From Pseudomonas sp. N40(2020) (GTDB taxonomy: Bacteria; Pseudomonadota; Gammaproteobacteria; Pseudomonadales; Pseudomonadaceae), in assembly GCF_014472415.1 (NCBI RefSeq), contig NZ_JACSZV010000005.1, positions 153,259 to 217,258 of the forward strand: a stretch of 64,000 bases of DNA. Direction: 5' to 3'. Positions within the stretch are counted from its first letter, which is position 1. Every line of letters begins with the position of its first letter. The notes beneath the pieces are model-generated. The model searched no databases, had not been told where the DNA came from, and saw only the letters and a program-made list of their open reading frames with translations. A program made the position numbers and the translations under genes. This document shows, piece after piece, positions 1 through 9,777 of the stretch.

Positions 1-1
1 C

Positions 2-3000
2 AACAGTGCGCTGAGCCTGGGCAACAACGTGGTGCTCAACGCCAACCTGAGCAACACCGGCAGCAACAACCTGACCCTCGCGGGAGTCGTCAGCGGCGCT
101 GGCGGGCTGATCAAGAATGGCGCGTCGAACCTGACCCTCAACGGCATCAACACCTTCAGCGGTGGCACCACGCTGAATGCCGGCACAGTGACCCTCGGCA
201 CTGGCGCTTCGCTGGGTGCCGGCGCACTGACCGTGGCGGGTGCATCGACCCTCGACACCTCCGGACCGCTGGTGCTCGCCAACAGCTTCAACGTCAATGC
301 CAATTTGAGCATCACCGGTAACAGCGGCCTGACGCTGGGCGGCGTGATCGCTGGCGCTGGTACGTTGACCAAGAACGGTCTGGCGGTCCTGACACTGAGC
401 GGCAATAACACCTTCAACGGTCTCATCGATGTACTGGCCGGGAGCCTGAACACTGTCGGCAGCACCGCGCTGGGGAATAACGCCGCCGTCAATCTTGCCG
501 TCGGTACCACGCTCAACATCGGCGATTCGACCAGCATCGGCAGCCTGACCGGTGACGGTACGGTTGGTATCGGTGACTTTGACACCCTGAGCATCGGAGG
601 CAACAACCAGAGCAGCACATTCGCTGGCGTCCTCAGGGACGGCATCGATCCGGGTGGGTTGACCAAGCTGGGCAGCGGTACATTGACCCTGACCGGCAAC
701 AACACCCTCACTGGCGACACCAACGTCAACGCCGGCACCTTGCAGGTCAACGGTTCGCTGGCCAGCGGCAACGTGCTGGTCAACAGCGGCGGCACCCTCG
801 GCGGCGGCGGTACATTGACCGGTGCAGTGACGGTGGCCGATGGCGGGCATCTGGCGGGTGTCACTGGCAGCACCTTGTCGGTGGATTCGCTGGTGTTCAA
901 CGGCAACTCCAACTTCGACGTCGGCCTCGGTACGCCGGTGTCCGGTGGCGGCAATGCGCTGGTCAACGTCGGCGGCAACCTGACCCTCGACGGCACTCTC
1001 AACGTCAGCGACATCGGCGGCTTCGGCAGCGGCGTCTATCGCCTGATCAACTACACCGGCGGACTGACCGACAACGGCATGCTCATCGGCACCGTGCCGG
1101 GCAGCGTCACCCCGGGCGATCTGACTCTGCAAACCGCGCTGGCCAATCAGATCAATCTGCTGGTTACCGCACCGGGCGTCACCGTGCAGTTCTGGGACGG
1201 CAATCAGCTGATCGCCAACGGTTCGGTCGATGGCGGCAGCGGCACCTGGGGAACTGGCATCACCGACTGGACCGACGTCAACGGCACCACCAATCAGGCC
1301 TGGACCAACAACTTCGCGGTGTTCCAGGGCGCGGCGGGCACTGTGACCGTCAACGGTGCGCAAACCATCACTGGCATGCAGTTCGTCACCGATGGCTACA
1401 GCCTGCAAAACGGCACGGCGGGTTCGCTGAATCTGGTCAATGGTTCACTCGGCAACGCCTCGGTACGGGTCGACCCGAACGCCACCGCGACCATCGGCGT
1501 GGCACTCAACGGCGCCGGCACCCTCGGCAAATACGACACCGGCACGTTGGTGCTCAACGCCGCCAACGGCTACACCGGCGGCACTGCGCTCAACGGCGGC
1601 AAGATCGTGGTCGGCAACAACGCAGCCCTCGGCACTGGCGTGTTGACGGCGGCCAACGGCACCGCGCTGGACAGCAACACCAGCGTCAGCCTCGCCAACG
1701 ATGTGGTGCTCAACGGTGGCTTGAACGTCGCTGGCTCCAACGCCTTGACCCTCGGCGGTGTGGTCAGCGGCAGCGGCAGTCTGATCAAGACTGGCGCCTC
1801 GAGCCTGACCCTCAACGGCAGCAACACTTACAGCGGTGGCACTCAGCTCAACGCCGGCACGCTGATCCTCGGCAACAACAGCGCGATCAGCAGCGGCGCA
1901 CTGAGTGTGCTCGGCAACGGCAGCCTCGACAGCACCTCGGCGCTGCAACTGGCCAACGCCATCAACCTCGGCGCGCAACTGACCCTGGCTGGCACCCAGA
2001 ACACCACGCTGCTGGGCGCTGTGACCGGCACTGGCAGTCTGGTGAAAAACGGCGCAGGTGACCTCGTGCTCAGCGGCGCCAACACCTACAGCGGTGGCAC
2101 TACGCTGAACGGTGGCATTACTCGCGGCGACACCAGCAGCCTGCAAGGTGCGATCGTCAACAACGCGGCGTTGACCTTCGAGCAGAATGCTGACGGCAGC
2201 TACACCGGCAACCTCACCGGCACCGGTACGCTGAACAAAACCGGCAGCGGCGAATTGCTCCTCACCGGCAACAACACCTTCACCGGCAACACCTCGGTGC
2301 AGGCCGGCGCATTGACCATCAACGGCGTGCTCAACAGCGCCAATGTCAACGTCGCCAGCGGTGCGAGTATCGGCGGTGGCGGGCAACTCGGCGGGGCGCT
2401 GCAACTGGCCGACGGCGCAACACTGGCCGGTGGCGGCACGGCGACGCCGTTGTCAGTGGGCTCGCTGGCGTTGTCCTCGGGCACCGACCTGGACTTCAGC
2501 CTCGGTTCGGCCACCAGCTCTACAACAGTGGTCAACGTCGCTGGCAACCTGACCCTCGACGGCACGCTGAACATCAGCAACGCCGGCGGCTTCGGTACCG
2601 GGGTCTATCAACTGTTCAGTTACGGCGGCAGCCTGACCAACAACGGTCTGGTCTATGGCAGCCTGCCGGTCTCGGCGGCCAACTTGACCCTGCAAACCGC
2701 CATCGCCAACCAGATCAATCTGCTGGTGCAAGGCACGCCGGGCGAGGTGCAGTTCTGGAACGGCGGCACCACCAATCCTGATGGCAGCATCGGGGGCGGC
2801 AGCGGTGTGTGGGGGCCGGACACCAACTGGACCGATCCGACCGGCACCCAGGCGTTGGCGTCCAACGGTCAGTTCGCGGTGTTTGGTGGGCAGGGCGGTA
2901 CGGTCACCGTCCAGGGCAATCAGAACTTCACCGGCCTGCAATTCCTCGCCAACGGTTACAGCCTTGTGCCTGGAGCTGGCGGCACGCTGACTCCGGTCAA

Positions 3001-4924
3001 CGGTGCCGACGGCAGTCTCGCACCCGTGCGGGTCAATGCCGGTGCGAGTGCGGAAATCTCCACACCGCTGGTGGGCACGGGCGGTATCGAGAAACTGGAT
3101 TCCGGCACCTTGGTACTGAGCGGCGCCAACACTTACAGCGGTGGCACCACCGTCAGTGGCGGTACGCTGATCGGCAACACCAGCAGCCTGCAAGGCAACA
3201 TTCTCAACAACGCTTCGCTGGTGTTCCAGCAGAGCGCCAACGGTCAGTTCAATGGTCTGCTCAGCGGTATCGGAGCAATGGCCAAACGCGGTGCGGGCAC
3301 GTTGTTGTTGACCGGTAACAATCCGTTCAGCGGCACCGTGTCGGTTGATCAAGGCGTACTGCAAGTCGGCAGCCGCGCCGCACGCGCCTCGTTGGGCGGG
3401 CAAGTCACCGTGGCCAACGGCGCGGCTCTGAGCGGTAACGGCAGCGTCGGTTCAATCGTCAACAACGGTCTGGTGGTGTCAGGTGGCGAGGCGGGAACCC
3501 TGAGCGTCGCCGGTAACCTGACCAATGCTCCAACCGGTGTGTTGGCGCTGACCATCAGTTCGCCAACCGCTACACCGTTGGCAGTCGGCGGTACGGCGGC
3601 GCTTGGCGGCGGCTTGCAGGTGAATTCGCTCGCACCGTTCACCGGCAACACCGTGTATTCGCTGATCACGGCGGGCGGCGGTGTCACCGGCACCTTCAGC
3701 AGTGCCGATTTGCCGCAGTACGCTTTCCTCAACAGCTCGCTGGTCTACGGTGCCGATTCGGTGACCCTGGCGGTCAGCCGCAACGGCAACTCGTTCGCCG
3801 ACGTGGCGGCCACGGGCAACCAGCGCAACACCGCGTCGGCGTTGTCGCGTAACGGTGCGGCGGGGGCTGCGTTGCAGAACGAAATCGTCAACCTCAGCGT
3901 GGCCGGTGCACGCAATGCCTTCGACAGTCTGTCCGGCGAAATCCACGCCAGCACAGCCAGCGCAATCCTTGAGGATTCGCGCTACGTGCGGGAGGCCGTC
4001 AACGATCGCATGCGCCAGCCTTCGTGCAGCGCGGCGGATGATCCACGCCGCGCCCTGGCGCCAAGCGACAACCAACTGAGCAGCAACGGTTGCCCCGGCG
4101 AAATGGTCGGCTGGGCGCGCGCACTCGGCGCCTGGGGTGAATCGGATGGCGACAGCAACAGCGCCAAGCTTGATCGCAACCTCAGCGGCTTCATGCTCGG
4201 CACCGACAAGCAGCTCGATGACCAGTGGCGCGTGGGCATGGCCGCCGGTTACACCCGCAGCGACCTCGACGCCCATGATCGTCGTTCGGATGCCACGGTC
4301 GAGAGCTACCACCTGGCGGCGTACCTCAACTCGCAGTTCGACGCACTGGCCGTGCGTCTCGGCGCGGCTTATAGCTGGCACGACATCGAGACCAAACGCG
4401 ACGTCAGCGTCGGCACCTACAACGACCGCTTGGAGGCCAACTACGACGCACGCAGCGCCCAGGTGTTCGGCGAAGTCGGTTACACCATCGACGCCGCCGG
4501 TATTGCTCTGGAGCCGTTCGCCGGTCTGGCGTACGTCAACTACGACACCGACAAGGCCAAGGAAAAAGGCGGAGTAGGTCGCTTGAAAGCCGATGCCGAT
4601 CAAGACATCACCTTCTCTACCCTCGGCCTGCGCGCCGGCAAAGTCATCACCTTGGCCAACGGCGGGCAATTCACCCCGCGCGCGGCCGTCGGCTGGCGGC
4701 ATGCCTTCGGCGACACCAAGCCTGACGCGGATCTGACCTTCATCGACGGCGGCGCCTCGTTCAGCACTCAGGGCGTACCGATTGCCAAGGACAGTGCCAT
4801 CGTCGAAGCCGGCGTGGATTTCCAGATCAGCCCGACCGGCAAACTCGGAATCGGCTACTCGGGACAACTGTCGAACGACAACAACGATCACGCGATGACC
4901 GTCAGCTTCAGCCTTGGCTTCTGA
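2..4924 (+). CDS. Autotransporter (type Va) with PATR-type beta-helix passenger, 5' truncated by window edge
   Basis: The frame is open from base 2, so the real start lies outside the window. About 1,640 residues are present. The passenger is low-complexity Gly/Asn/Thr/Leu-rich sequence with repeated blocks such as LTLNGSNTYSGGT and GTLTLTGNNT, typical of autotransporter-associated beta-strand repeats that fold as a right-handed beta-helix on the cell surface. From about residue 1355 of the visible protein the sequence changes to a C-terminal beta-barrel domain (WARALGAWGESDGD, then alternating amphipathic strands), ending in the outer-membrane Phe signature SFSLGF. A long passenger segment is present twice, about 1.56 kb apart. 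Likely role is adhesion or biofilm surface display; any enzymatic N-terminal domain would be upstream and cannot be judged. A strong terminator follows. Confidence 0.93.
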   Translation, partial: NSALSLGNNVVLNANLSNTGSNNLTLAGVVSGAGGLIKNGASNLTLNGINTFSGGTTLNAGTVTLGTGASLGAGALTVAGASTLDTSGPLVLANSFNVNANLSITGNSGLTLGGVIAGAGTLTKNGLAVLTLSGNNTFNGLIDVLAGSLNTVGSTALGNNAAVNLAVGTTLNIGDSTSIGSLTGDGTVGIGDFDTLSIGGNNQSSTFAGVLRDGIDPGGLTKLGSGTLTLTGNNTLTGDTNVNAGTLQVNGSLASGNVLVNSGGTLGGGGTLTGAVTVADGGHLAGVTGSTLSVDSLVFNGNSNFDVGLGTPVSGGGNALVNVGGNLTLDGTLNVSDIGGFGSGVYRLINYTGGLTDNGMLIGTVPGSVTPGDLTLQTALANQINLLVTAPGVTVQFWDGNQLIANGSVDGGSGTWGTGITDWTDVNGTTNQAWTNNFAVFQGAAGTVTVNGAQTITGMQFVTDGYSLQNGTAGSLNLVNGSLGNASVRVDPNATATIGVALNGAGTLGKYDTGTLVLNAANGYTGGTALNGGKIVVGNNAALGTGVLTAANGTALDSNTSVSLANDVVLNGGLNVAGSNALTLGGVVSGSGSLIKTGASSLTLNGSNTYSGGTQLNAGTLILGNNSAISSGALSVLGNGSLDSTSALQLANAINLGAQLTLAGTQNTTLLGAVTGTGSLVKNGAGDLVLSGANTYSGGTTLNGGITRGDTSSLQGAIVNNAALTFEQNADGSYTGNLTGTGTLNKTGSGELLLTGNNTFTGNTSVQAGALTINGVLNSANVNVASGASIGGGGQLGGALQLADGATLAGGGTATPLSVGSLALSSGTDLDFSLGSATSSTTVVNVAGNLTLDGTLNISNAGGFGTGVYQLFSYGGSLTNNGLVYGSLPVSAANLTLQTAIANQINLLVQGTPGEVQFWNGGTTNPDGSIGGGSGVWGPDTNWTDPTGTQALASNGQFAVFGGQGGTVTVQGNQNFTGLQFLANGYSLVPGAGGTLTPVNGADGSLAPVRVNAGASAEISTPLVGTGGIEKLDSGTLVLSGANTYSGGTTVSGGTLIGNTSSLQGNILNNASLVFQQSANGQFNGLLSGIGAMAKRGAGTLLLTGNNPFSGTVSVDQGVLQVGSRAARASLGGQVTVANGAALSGNGSVGSIVNNGLVVSGGEAGTLSVAGNLTNAPTGVLALTISSPTATPLAVGGTAALGGGLQVNSLAPFTGNTVYSLITAGGGVTGTFSSADLPQYAFLNSSLVYGADSVTLAVSRNGNSFADVAATGNQRNTASALSRNGAAGAALQNEIVNLSVAGARNAFDSLSGEIHASTASAILEDSRYVREAVNDRMRQPSCSAADDPRRALAPSDNQLSSNGCPGEMVGWARALGAWGESDGDSNSAKLDRNLSGFMLGTDKQLDDQWRVGMAAGYTRSDLDAHDRRSDATVESYHLAAYLNSQFDALAVRLGAAYSWHDIETKRDVSVGTYNDRLEANYDARSAQVFGEVGYTIDAAGIALEPFAGLAYVNYDTDKAKEKGGVGRLKADADQDITFSTLGLRAGKVITLANGGQFTPRAAVGWRHAFGDTKPDADLTFIDGGASFSTQGVPIAKDSAIVEAGVDFQISPTGKLGIGYSGQLSNDNNDHAMTVSFSLGF

Positions 4925-4944
4925 TTTAGGGTCGAAGCACTTTT

Positions 4945-4970
4945 AGCCGCCCGAAAGGGCGGTTTTTTTT
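4945..4970 (+). terminator. Intrinsic terminator of the autotransporter gene
   Basis: Six-base-pair GC stem (CCGCCC / GGGCGG) closed by a GAAA tetraloop at 4947-4962, followed by eight T. It lies 22 bases after the autotransporter stop codon. Confidence 0.9.
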
Positions 4971-4979
4971 GGTTAAAGC

Positions 4980-5057
4980 AAAAGATCGCAGCCTGCGGCA
5001 GCTCCTACACGGGAATTCGCGTTTTCCTGTAGGTGCTGTCGCAGGCTGCGATCTTTT
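4980..5057. repeat. REP/REPIN-type inverted repeat, class A
   Basis: Two 29-base arms at 4980-5008 and 5029-5057 are imperfect inverted copies of the motif containing GATCGCAGCCTGCGGCAGC. The same family recurs at 19578, 30474, 36554 (half) and 42326. It lies between convergent genes. Confidence 0.9.
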
Positions 5058-5062
5058 GATCT

Positions 5063-5302
5063 TTATTGTTGCGGATCGATATTGTCCAAGGCCCGGTTGA
5101 CTGCAAGTTCACCGAGCATGACGATCTGGGCGATGCCCAGCACGGTGTTTCGATTGTGGCCGTTCAGCACGGCGGCAAATTCGGCCAGCATCACGTTGGC
5201 AGAGGCCAATGATTCGCAGGCGTTGGCGAGGAGAGATTCGGTGTCGATGTTGGGGGCGACCATGAACATGGTGCTGGGGGGATTTGGAGTAACTTTGACC
5301 AT
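5063..5302 (-). CDS. DUF6124 family small protein, short form
   Basis: A 79-residue protein starting MVKVTPNPPS and ending VNRALDNIDPQQ. The core (APNIDTESLLANACESL ... LGELAVNRALDN) matches the Pseudomonas DUF6124 family, as I recall it; its function is unknown. Family members I know are usually 105-125 residues, so this copy lacks most of the N-terminal linker. The start was chosen at 5302 because AAGGTGAT lies about six bases upstream; longer in-frame extension to 5455 runs into the structured leader. A second, longer paralogue lies at 44904-45233. Predicted to be cytosolic and helical. Confidence 0.72.
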   Translation of the reverse strand: MVKVTPNPPSTMFMVAPNIDTESLLANACESLASANVMLAEFAAVLNGHNRNTVLGIAQIVMLGELAVNRALDNIDPQQ

Positions 5303-5714
5303 TGTGAAATCACCTTTCAAATCGATGGACTGACCCCATCTGCCGCCAAGCAGATTGGGTGGCAGGTTGCACAGGGTTGGCGGACCGAGAAAGGTGAATC
5401 GGCATCCCCGAAGGAATCCATGTGCAACCCGCCATAAAGTGAGTCCGGCACCCATAAGCGCCTGAAACTTTCATGACAGAACCTGCAACACCTTTCCGGG
5501 CCGCCAAGCCCGACCGCTGTATTTCAGCGACCGAGAAACAATAGGCACAGCCCGCAAGGCACACAAGCCGGGCGATTCTGGCGTTGTTGTAGGCAAAGAC
5601 GCAACCCGCCGTAGCCCAAACATGTAACCAGTGAAATCGGTGTAGGAACCGTCTAACAGTGGCAGATGATTTTTCATCAGGGCCCTTTCTGCGCTTTTGC
5701 AGTGAAGTGTTCAT
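5303..5714 (-). ncRNA. Candidate structured leader of the DUF6124 gene (contains Ash-like spurious ORFs)
   Basis: About 400 bases without a convincing gene precede the DUF6124 start. Read on the minus strand, GGCGGGTTGC occurs twice (5433-5424 and 5610-5601). A downstream segment (5373-5361) is complementary to the second copy over 13 pairs, including one G-U. The word TTTCTCGGTC also occurs twice (5538-5529 and 5392-5383). Overlapping ORFs of 134 and 68 codons in two frames resemble the Ash-like reading frames often annotated over phage-derived leaders, and I think they are not the product. Promoter position and transcript ends are not known. Confidence 0.4.
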
Positions 5715-5809
5715 TGACTGCTCGCGTAGGCGCCTTGACAGTCACCAGACAAATTGCAAGTTCCGCTCTCTGCTAGAATCCGCCCCATTCCCTGCCAGAG
5801 ACCCTCCTG

Positions 5810-6844
5810 ATGAGTGAGCCGATTCGTCTGACCCAATACAGCCACGGTGCCGGTTGTGGCTGCAAGATTTCTCCGCAGGTGCTGGAAGTGATTCTGGCCG
5901 GTAGCGGCGCGCAGAACCTTGATCCGAAGCTGTGGGTCGGCAATGCCTCGCGCGATGACGCGGCGGTGTATGAGATCGATGCCGAGCGCGGCGTTGTGTC
6001 GACCACTGATTTTTTCATGCCGATTGTCGATGACCCGTTCGACTTCGGCCGTATCGCCGCGACCAACGCGATCAGCGACATCTACGCCATGGGCGGCGAT
6101 CCGTTGATGGCGATTGCGATCCTCGGCTGGCCGGTGAATGTACTGGCGCCGGAAGTGGCGCGGGAAGTGATTCGCGGCGGGCGTGCGGTGTGCGACGCCG
6201 CAGGTATTCCGCTGGCCGGCGGGCACTCGATCGATGCACCGGAGCCGATCTTCGGCCTGGCCGTGACCGGTCTCGTCGAAAAACGCCACATGAAGCGCAA
6301 CGACACCGCCACCGCTGGTTGCTTGCTGTACCTGACCAAACCGCTGGGCATCGGCATCCTCACCACCGCCGAGAAGAAGGGCAAGTTGCGCCACAGCGAC
6401 GTTGGCGTGGCTCGCGACTGGATGTGCACGTTGAACAAACCCGGCAGCCGCTTCGGCAAACTGGCCGGCGTCACCGCGATGACCGACGTCACCGGTTTCG
6501 GACTGCTCGGGCATCTGGTGGAAATGGCCGATGGCAGTCAACTGACCGCGCGCATCCGTTATGACCTCGTGCCGCGTCTGGACAGCGTCGAGTATTACCT
6601 CGATCAGGGCTGTGTGCCCGGCGGTACGTTGCGCAATTTCGACAGTTACGCAAGCAAGGTTGGGCGCGTGCAGGAGTTGCACAAGCGCGTGCTGTGCGAC
6701 CCGCAAACCAGCGGCGGCCTGCTCATCGCAGTCACGCCTGAAGGCAATGACGAGTTCCTCGCCGTCGCCGCCGAACTGGGCCTGAACCTGGCGCCCATCG
6801 GCGAATTGGTTGAGCGACAGAGCAACGCAGTCGAGGTGATTTGA
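5810..6844 (+). CDS. selD: Selenide, water dikinase (selenophosphate synthase)
   Basis: A 344-residue SelD, full family length. It makes monoselenophosphate from selenide and ATP, the selenium donor for selenocysteine and for 2-selenouridine in tRNA. The N-terminal motif [10 protein letters not shown] carries the catalytic Cys16 (numbering here) and Lys19, so this is the cysteine form, not a selenoprotein. The Gly-rich nucleotide-binding loops ([30 protein letters not shown]) and the DPQTSGGLL motif near the C-terminus are intact. Its TGA overlaps the mnmH start by one base, so the two genes are translationally coupled. Confidence 0.97.
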   Translation: MSEPIRLTQYSHGAGCGCKISPQVLEVILAGSGAQNLDPKLWVGNASRDDAAVYEIDAERGVVSTTDFFMPIVDDPFDFGRIAATNAISDIYAMGGDPLMAIAILGWPVNVLAPEVAREVIRGGRAVCDAAGIPLAGGHSIDAPEPIFGLAVTGLVEKRHMKRNDTATAGCLLYLTKPLGIGILTTAEKKGKLRHSDVGVARDWMCTLNKPGSRFGKLAGVTAMTDVTGFGLLGHLVEMADGSQLTARIRYDLVPRLDSVEYYLDQGCVPGGTLRNFDSYASKVGRVQELHKRVLCDPQTSGGLLIAVTPEGNDEFLAVAAELGLNLAPIGELVERQSNAVEVI

Positions 6845-7947
6845 TGCTCCGCGACTGTACCGATTACCGCGACATTTTCGTCAACGACCGGCCGATGATG
6901 GATGCCCGCGCGCCGATTGAATTTGCCCACGGCGCGTTTCCCGGCGTGGTCAATCTGCCGCTGATGAATGACGTCGAGCGCCAGAAGATCGGCACCTGTT
7001 ACAAGCAGCACGGCCAACAAGCGGCCATCGAGTTGGGACATCAAATGGTGGCCGGGCCGGTGAAGGCCGAGCGCATTCAAGCCTGGGCCGATTTTGCCCG
7101 GGCCCATCCTGAGGGTTATCTCTATTGTTTTCGGGGTGGCTTGCGTTCGCAGATCACCCAGCAGTGGCTGCGTGACGAGGCCGGCATCGACTATCCGCGC
7201 GTCGGTGGCGGTTACAAGGCGATGCGCAGCTTTCTGATCGATACCGTTGAGCAAGCCATCGCGCAGTGTGATTTCGTCTTGCTCGGCGGTATGACCGGTA
7301 CGGGCAAGACCGAAGTGCTGGTGCAGTTGCGCAATGGGCTGGACCTGGAAGGGCACGCCAATCATCGCGGCTCCAGTTTCGGCAAACGGGCCACGGGGCA
7401 GCCGTCGAATATCGATTTTGAGAACCGTCTGGCCATCGACATTCTCAAGAAGCGCGATGCCGGTATCGGGCAGTTTGTGCTGGAGGACGAGAGCCGGGTG
7501 GTCGGCAGTTGTGCATTGCCACTGCCGCTGTATCAAGGCATGCAGCAGTACCCGATGGTCTGGCTGGAGGACAGTTTTGCGGATCGTGTCGAGCGCATCC
7601 TGCGTGATTACGTGGTGGATTTGTCGGCGGAATTTTCGCAGGTGCATGGCGAGGAGGGTTTCGCGCTGTTCTCCGAACGCTTGCTGGAAAGCCTGAACAA
7701 TGTACAGAAGCGCCTCGGTGGTGAGCGGCATCGGCGCATGTTTAGCTTGATGGAAGCGGCGTTGGCCGAGCAGGTGCGTAGTGGATCGGTGGATCTGCAT
7801 CGCGGCTGGATCGAGGGGTTGCTGCGCGAGTATTACGACCCGATGTATGTGTTTCAGCGGGAGAAGAAGGGCGGGCGGATCGAGTTTGCGGGGGAGCGTG
7901 GGGCGGTTATTGAATATCTGCGTCAGCGCGTGAGTCAGAAAACTTGA
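6844..7947 (+). CDS. mnmH: tRNA 2-selenouridine synthase
   Basis: A 367-residue MnmH (SelU/YbbB). It converts wobble 2-thiouridine in tRNA to geranylated and then selenated uridine using selenophosphate from SelD. The N-terminal rhodanese-like domain ends in [12 protein letters not shown] with the catalytic cysteine at about residue 95. A P-loop, GGMTGTGKT, follows at about 148-156. The ATG at 6844 is preferred to the in-frame TTG at 6841 because it forms the common TGATG overlap with selD. The operon partner makes the function secure. Confidence 0.96.
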   Translation: MLRDCTDYRDIFVNDRPMMDARAPIEFAHGAFPGVVNLPLMNDVERQKIGTCYKQHGQQAAIELGHQMVAGPVKAERIQAWADFARAHPEGYLYCFRGGLRSQITQQWLRDEAGIDYPRVGGGYKAMRSFLIDTVEQAIAQCDFVLLGGMTGTGKTEVLVQLRNGLDLEGHANHRGSSFGKRATGQPSNIDFENRLAIDILKKRDAGIGQFVLEDESRVVGSCALPLPLYQGMQQYPMVWLEDSFADRVERILRDYVVDLSAEFSQVHGEEGFALFSERLLESLNNVQKRLGGERHRRMFSLMEAALAEQVRSGSVDLHRGWIEGLLREYYDPMYVFQREKKGGRIEFAGERGAVIEYLRQRVSQKT

Positions 7948-7961
7948 TGTGAAATCCAGCG

Positions 7962-8060
7962 GCCTCATCGCTGGCAAGCCAGCTCCCACAGTGATGTGTG
8001 TTACCCCCAAATAGCGGCGTCACTCAATATCTGTGGGAGCTGGCTTGCCAGCGATGAGGC
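7962..8060. repeat. REPIN-type inverted repeat, class B
   Basis: Perfect 29-base inverted arms at 7962-7990 and 8032-8060 containing AGCTGGCTTGCCAGCGAT. Related copies are at 25265 and 55077. It lies between the convergent mnmH and histidine phosphatase genes. Confidence 0.92.
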
Positions 8061-8080
8061 CCGAACAGACACCCGATGAC

Positions 8081-8755
8081 TCAAGTCGGGCAAGATTCCT
8101 TGCCATTATCCAACCCCTGCTTGTAGCTATGGCTCTGCAGACTGGCCTTGCCGTTGTGCCAGGTCAGGGTCAGCACATACAGCGAGTCAAAGTCGTTGCC
8201 CGCCCAGTCATCGGTGATGCTCTGCTTTTCGCCGACCGCGTTGCCCGCCACCTTGTTGATCAGCTCCGGCAGATAGCCGTGTGACCAGGCGGTGTAGATC
8301 GTCGAGTTGTGATACTTGTCATCAAGCAGCTCACGCGCCAGATCGCTGGTGTCGTTGGCCGAGAACTCGATGTTTACCGGCAGGCCGAGCTTGATCGCGG
8401 CCGGGCTGATGGTCATCAGCGGGCGAATGTAACTGTAGGAATTGTCCAGCTCGCCTTCCTCGACATTGCGCGTCGGATTGGCGGCGAACACGTAGTCAGC
8501 CTTGCCGAATTTCTCCGGTAGCAGTGTCGACAGGTCGATGGCACGGTTCAGGCCCTGGCAGTTGAGCTGGCCGAGACCGCCCTCGGGTTTTTCAGCGTGG
8601 CGCAGGAACACCAGAGTCTGCGTGCCGTCCACCGGCTGCGCACGGCTTTCGCTGGATTCCAGCGACAGAAACAGCGCGCTGACCGCCAACAGGGAGGGCA
8701 GGGCCACATAAGCGCGATGTTTGAAGCGTTTGGCGAAACTCATAAGGTTCGTCAT
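8081..8755 (-). CDS. Periplasmic histidine phosphatase family protein
   Basis: A 224-residue protein with an N-terminal hydrophobic segment (ALPSLLAVSALFLSL, then SRAQP) that looks like a signal peptide or anchor. The phosphohistidine motif LVFLRHAEKPEGG follows at about residue 50. A second conserved region, TAWSHGYLPELI, supplies the later His of the fold. This places it in the histidine phosphatase (phosphoglycerate mutase-like) superfamily, but the substrate cannot be told. The start could also be the internal ATG at 8743; neither has a strong ribosome site. It stands alone, transcribed toward the REP element. Confidence 0.8.
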   Translation of the reverse strand: MTNLMSFAKRFKHRAYVALPSLLAVSALFLSLESSESRAQPVDGTQTLVFLRHAEKPEGGLGQLNCQGLNRAIDLSTLLPEKFGKADYVFAANPTRNVEEGELDNSYSYIRPLMTISPAAIKLGLPVNIEFSANDTSDLARELLDDKYHNSTIYTAWSHGYLPELINKVAGNAVGEKQSITDDWAGNDFDSLYVLTLTWHNGKASLQSHSYKQGLDNGKESCPT

Positions 8756-9068
8756 GAAATTAAGAATTCTTCAGCGTGTTCGGTTAAGGCTGACAAACCT
8801 TTACACCGCGGGCTCCCAGCACCGGGTGTTTTCCATGTCGTTTGCGCTTCCCTTGCGAAAGGCATAACTCAGAGTCCTCTGAGGCCGTTTGGTTCGATCG
8901 GCAAAAGTGCGCAGCACTCTATCGGCAACCCTCAATGGCTTGTTCGCAGGTTAGCGACAGGATGTTGCGAAATTAAGTAAGCAGGTGGCCGTCCGGGAAA
9001 AGAACCCGAGCTAGAGCGGATGATCCTGGATTATGCTCAGGCCTTTCATTTGTGACTGGATGCTTCCC
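8756..9068. other. Gene-free divergent intergenic region
   Basis: About 310 bases between the divergent histidine phosphatase and GST genes. A 7-bp hairpin (CTCAGAG / CTCTGAG) lies near 8870. No convincing gene, terminator or known operator is seen; it presumably holds both promoters. Confidence 0.5.
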
Positions 9069-9767
9069 ATGACCGATCTGTCCGCGTTCCCGATCACCCA
9101 AAAGTGGCCCGCGCAGTACCCAGACTGGATTCAGCTCTACTCTTTGCCGACCCCCAATGGCGTCAAAGTCTCGATCATGCTCGAAGAGATCGGCCTGCCG
9201 TACGAGCCGCACCGCGTCGGTTTCGACACTAATGACCAGTTGTCCCCGGCGTTCCTGTCGCTGAATCCGAACAACAAGATCCCGGCCATCCTCGACCCCC
9301 ACGGCCCTGAAGACCAACCGTTGCCGCTGTTCGAATCCGGCGCGATTCTGATCTATCTGGCCGACAAGAGCGGGCAATTGCTCGCTCAGGAAGGCGCGCT
9401 GCGCTACGAAACCATTCAGTGGCTGATGTTCCAGATGGGCGGTATCGGCCCGATGTTTGGCCAACTCGGCTTCTTCAACAAATTTGCCGGCAAGGACTAC
9501 GAAGACAAGCGTCCGCGTGATCGCTACGTCGACGAAAGCAAACGCCTGCTCAAGGTGCTCGACACCCGCCTCGAAGGGCGCGACTGGATCATGGGCGAGC
9601 GCTACACCATCGCCGACATCGCCACGTTTCCGTGGGTGCGCAATTTGATTGGCTTCTACGAGGCCGGTGACTTGGTCGGCATCAGCAATTTCCCGAATGT
9701 CACCCGCGTGCTGGAACGCTTCCTGGCGCGGCCGGCGGTGGTGCGTGGTTTGACTATTCCTCAATAA
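9069..9767 (+). CDS. Glutathione S-transferase, YfcG/YghU (Nu) type
   Basis: A 232-residue GST. The thioredoxin-fold half has LYSLPTPNGVKVSIMLEE, LNPNNKIPAIL and FESGAILIYLA, the last being the glutathione-binding region. The helical half has TIQWLMFQMGGIGPMFGQ and YTIADIATFPWV. These blocks match the Nu-class enzymes YfcG and YghU of E. coli, which reduce disulfides with glutathione. The upstream ATG at 9033 would add an unrelated 12-residue tail, so the start at 9069 was chosen. A PhzF-family gene begins 10 bases downstream, so the two are probably cotranscribed. Confidence 0.9.
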   Translation: MTDLSAFPITQKWPAQYPDWIQLYSLPTPNGVKVSIMLEEIGLPYEPHRVGFDTNDQLSPAFLSLNPNNKIPAILDPHGPEDQPLPLFESGAILIYLADKSGQLLAQEGALRYETIQWLMFQMGGIGPMFGQLGFFNKFAGKDYEDKRPRDRYVDESKRLLKVLDTRLEGRDWIMGERYTIADIATFPWVRNLIGFYEAGDLVGISNFPNVTRVLERFLARPAVVRGLTIPQ

Positions 9768-9777
9768 AGGTCTGTGT

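Noticed and set aside
3479..4891. 470-codon antisense ORF in the autotransporter, and others at 1445-3403
   Set aside because: Shadow frames caused by high GC and the repetitive passenger; no start signals or protein-like features.
5310..5714. 134-codon Ash-like ORF upstream of the DUF6124 gene, and a 68-codon ORF in another frame
   Set aside because: They overlap in different frames, have no good ribosome site, and cover complementary repeats better explained as RNA structure.
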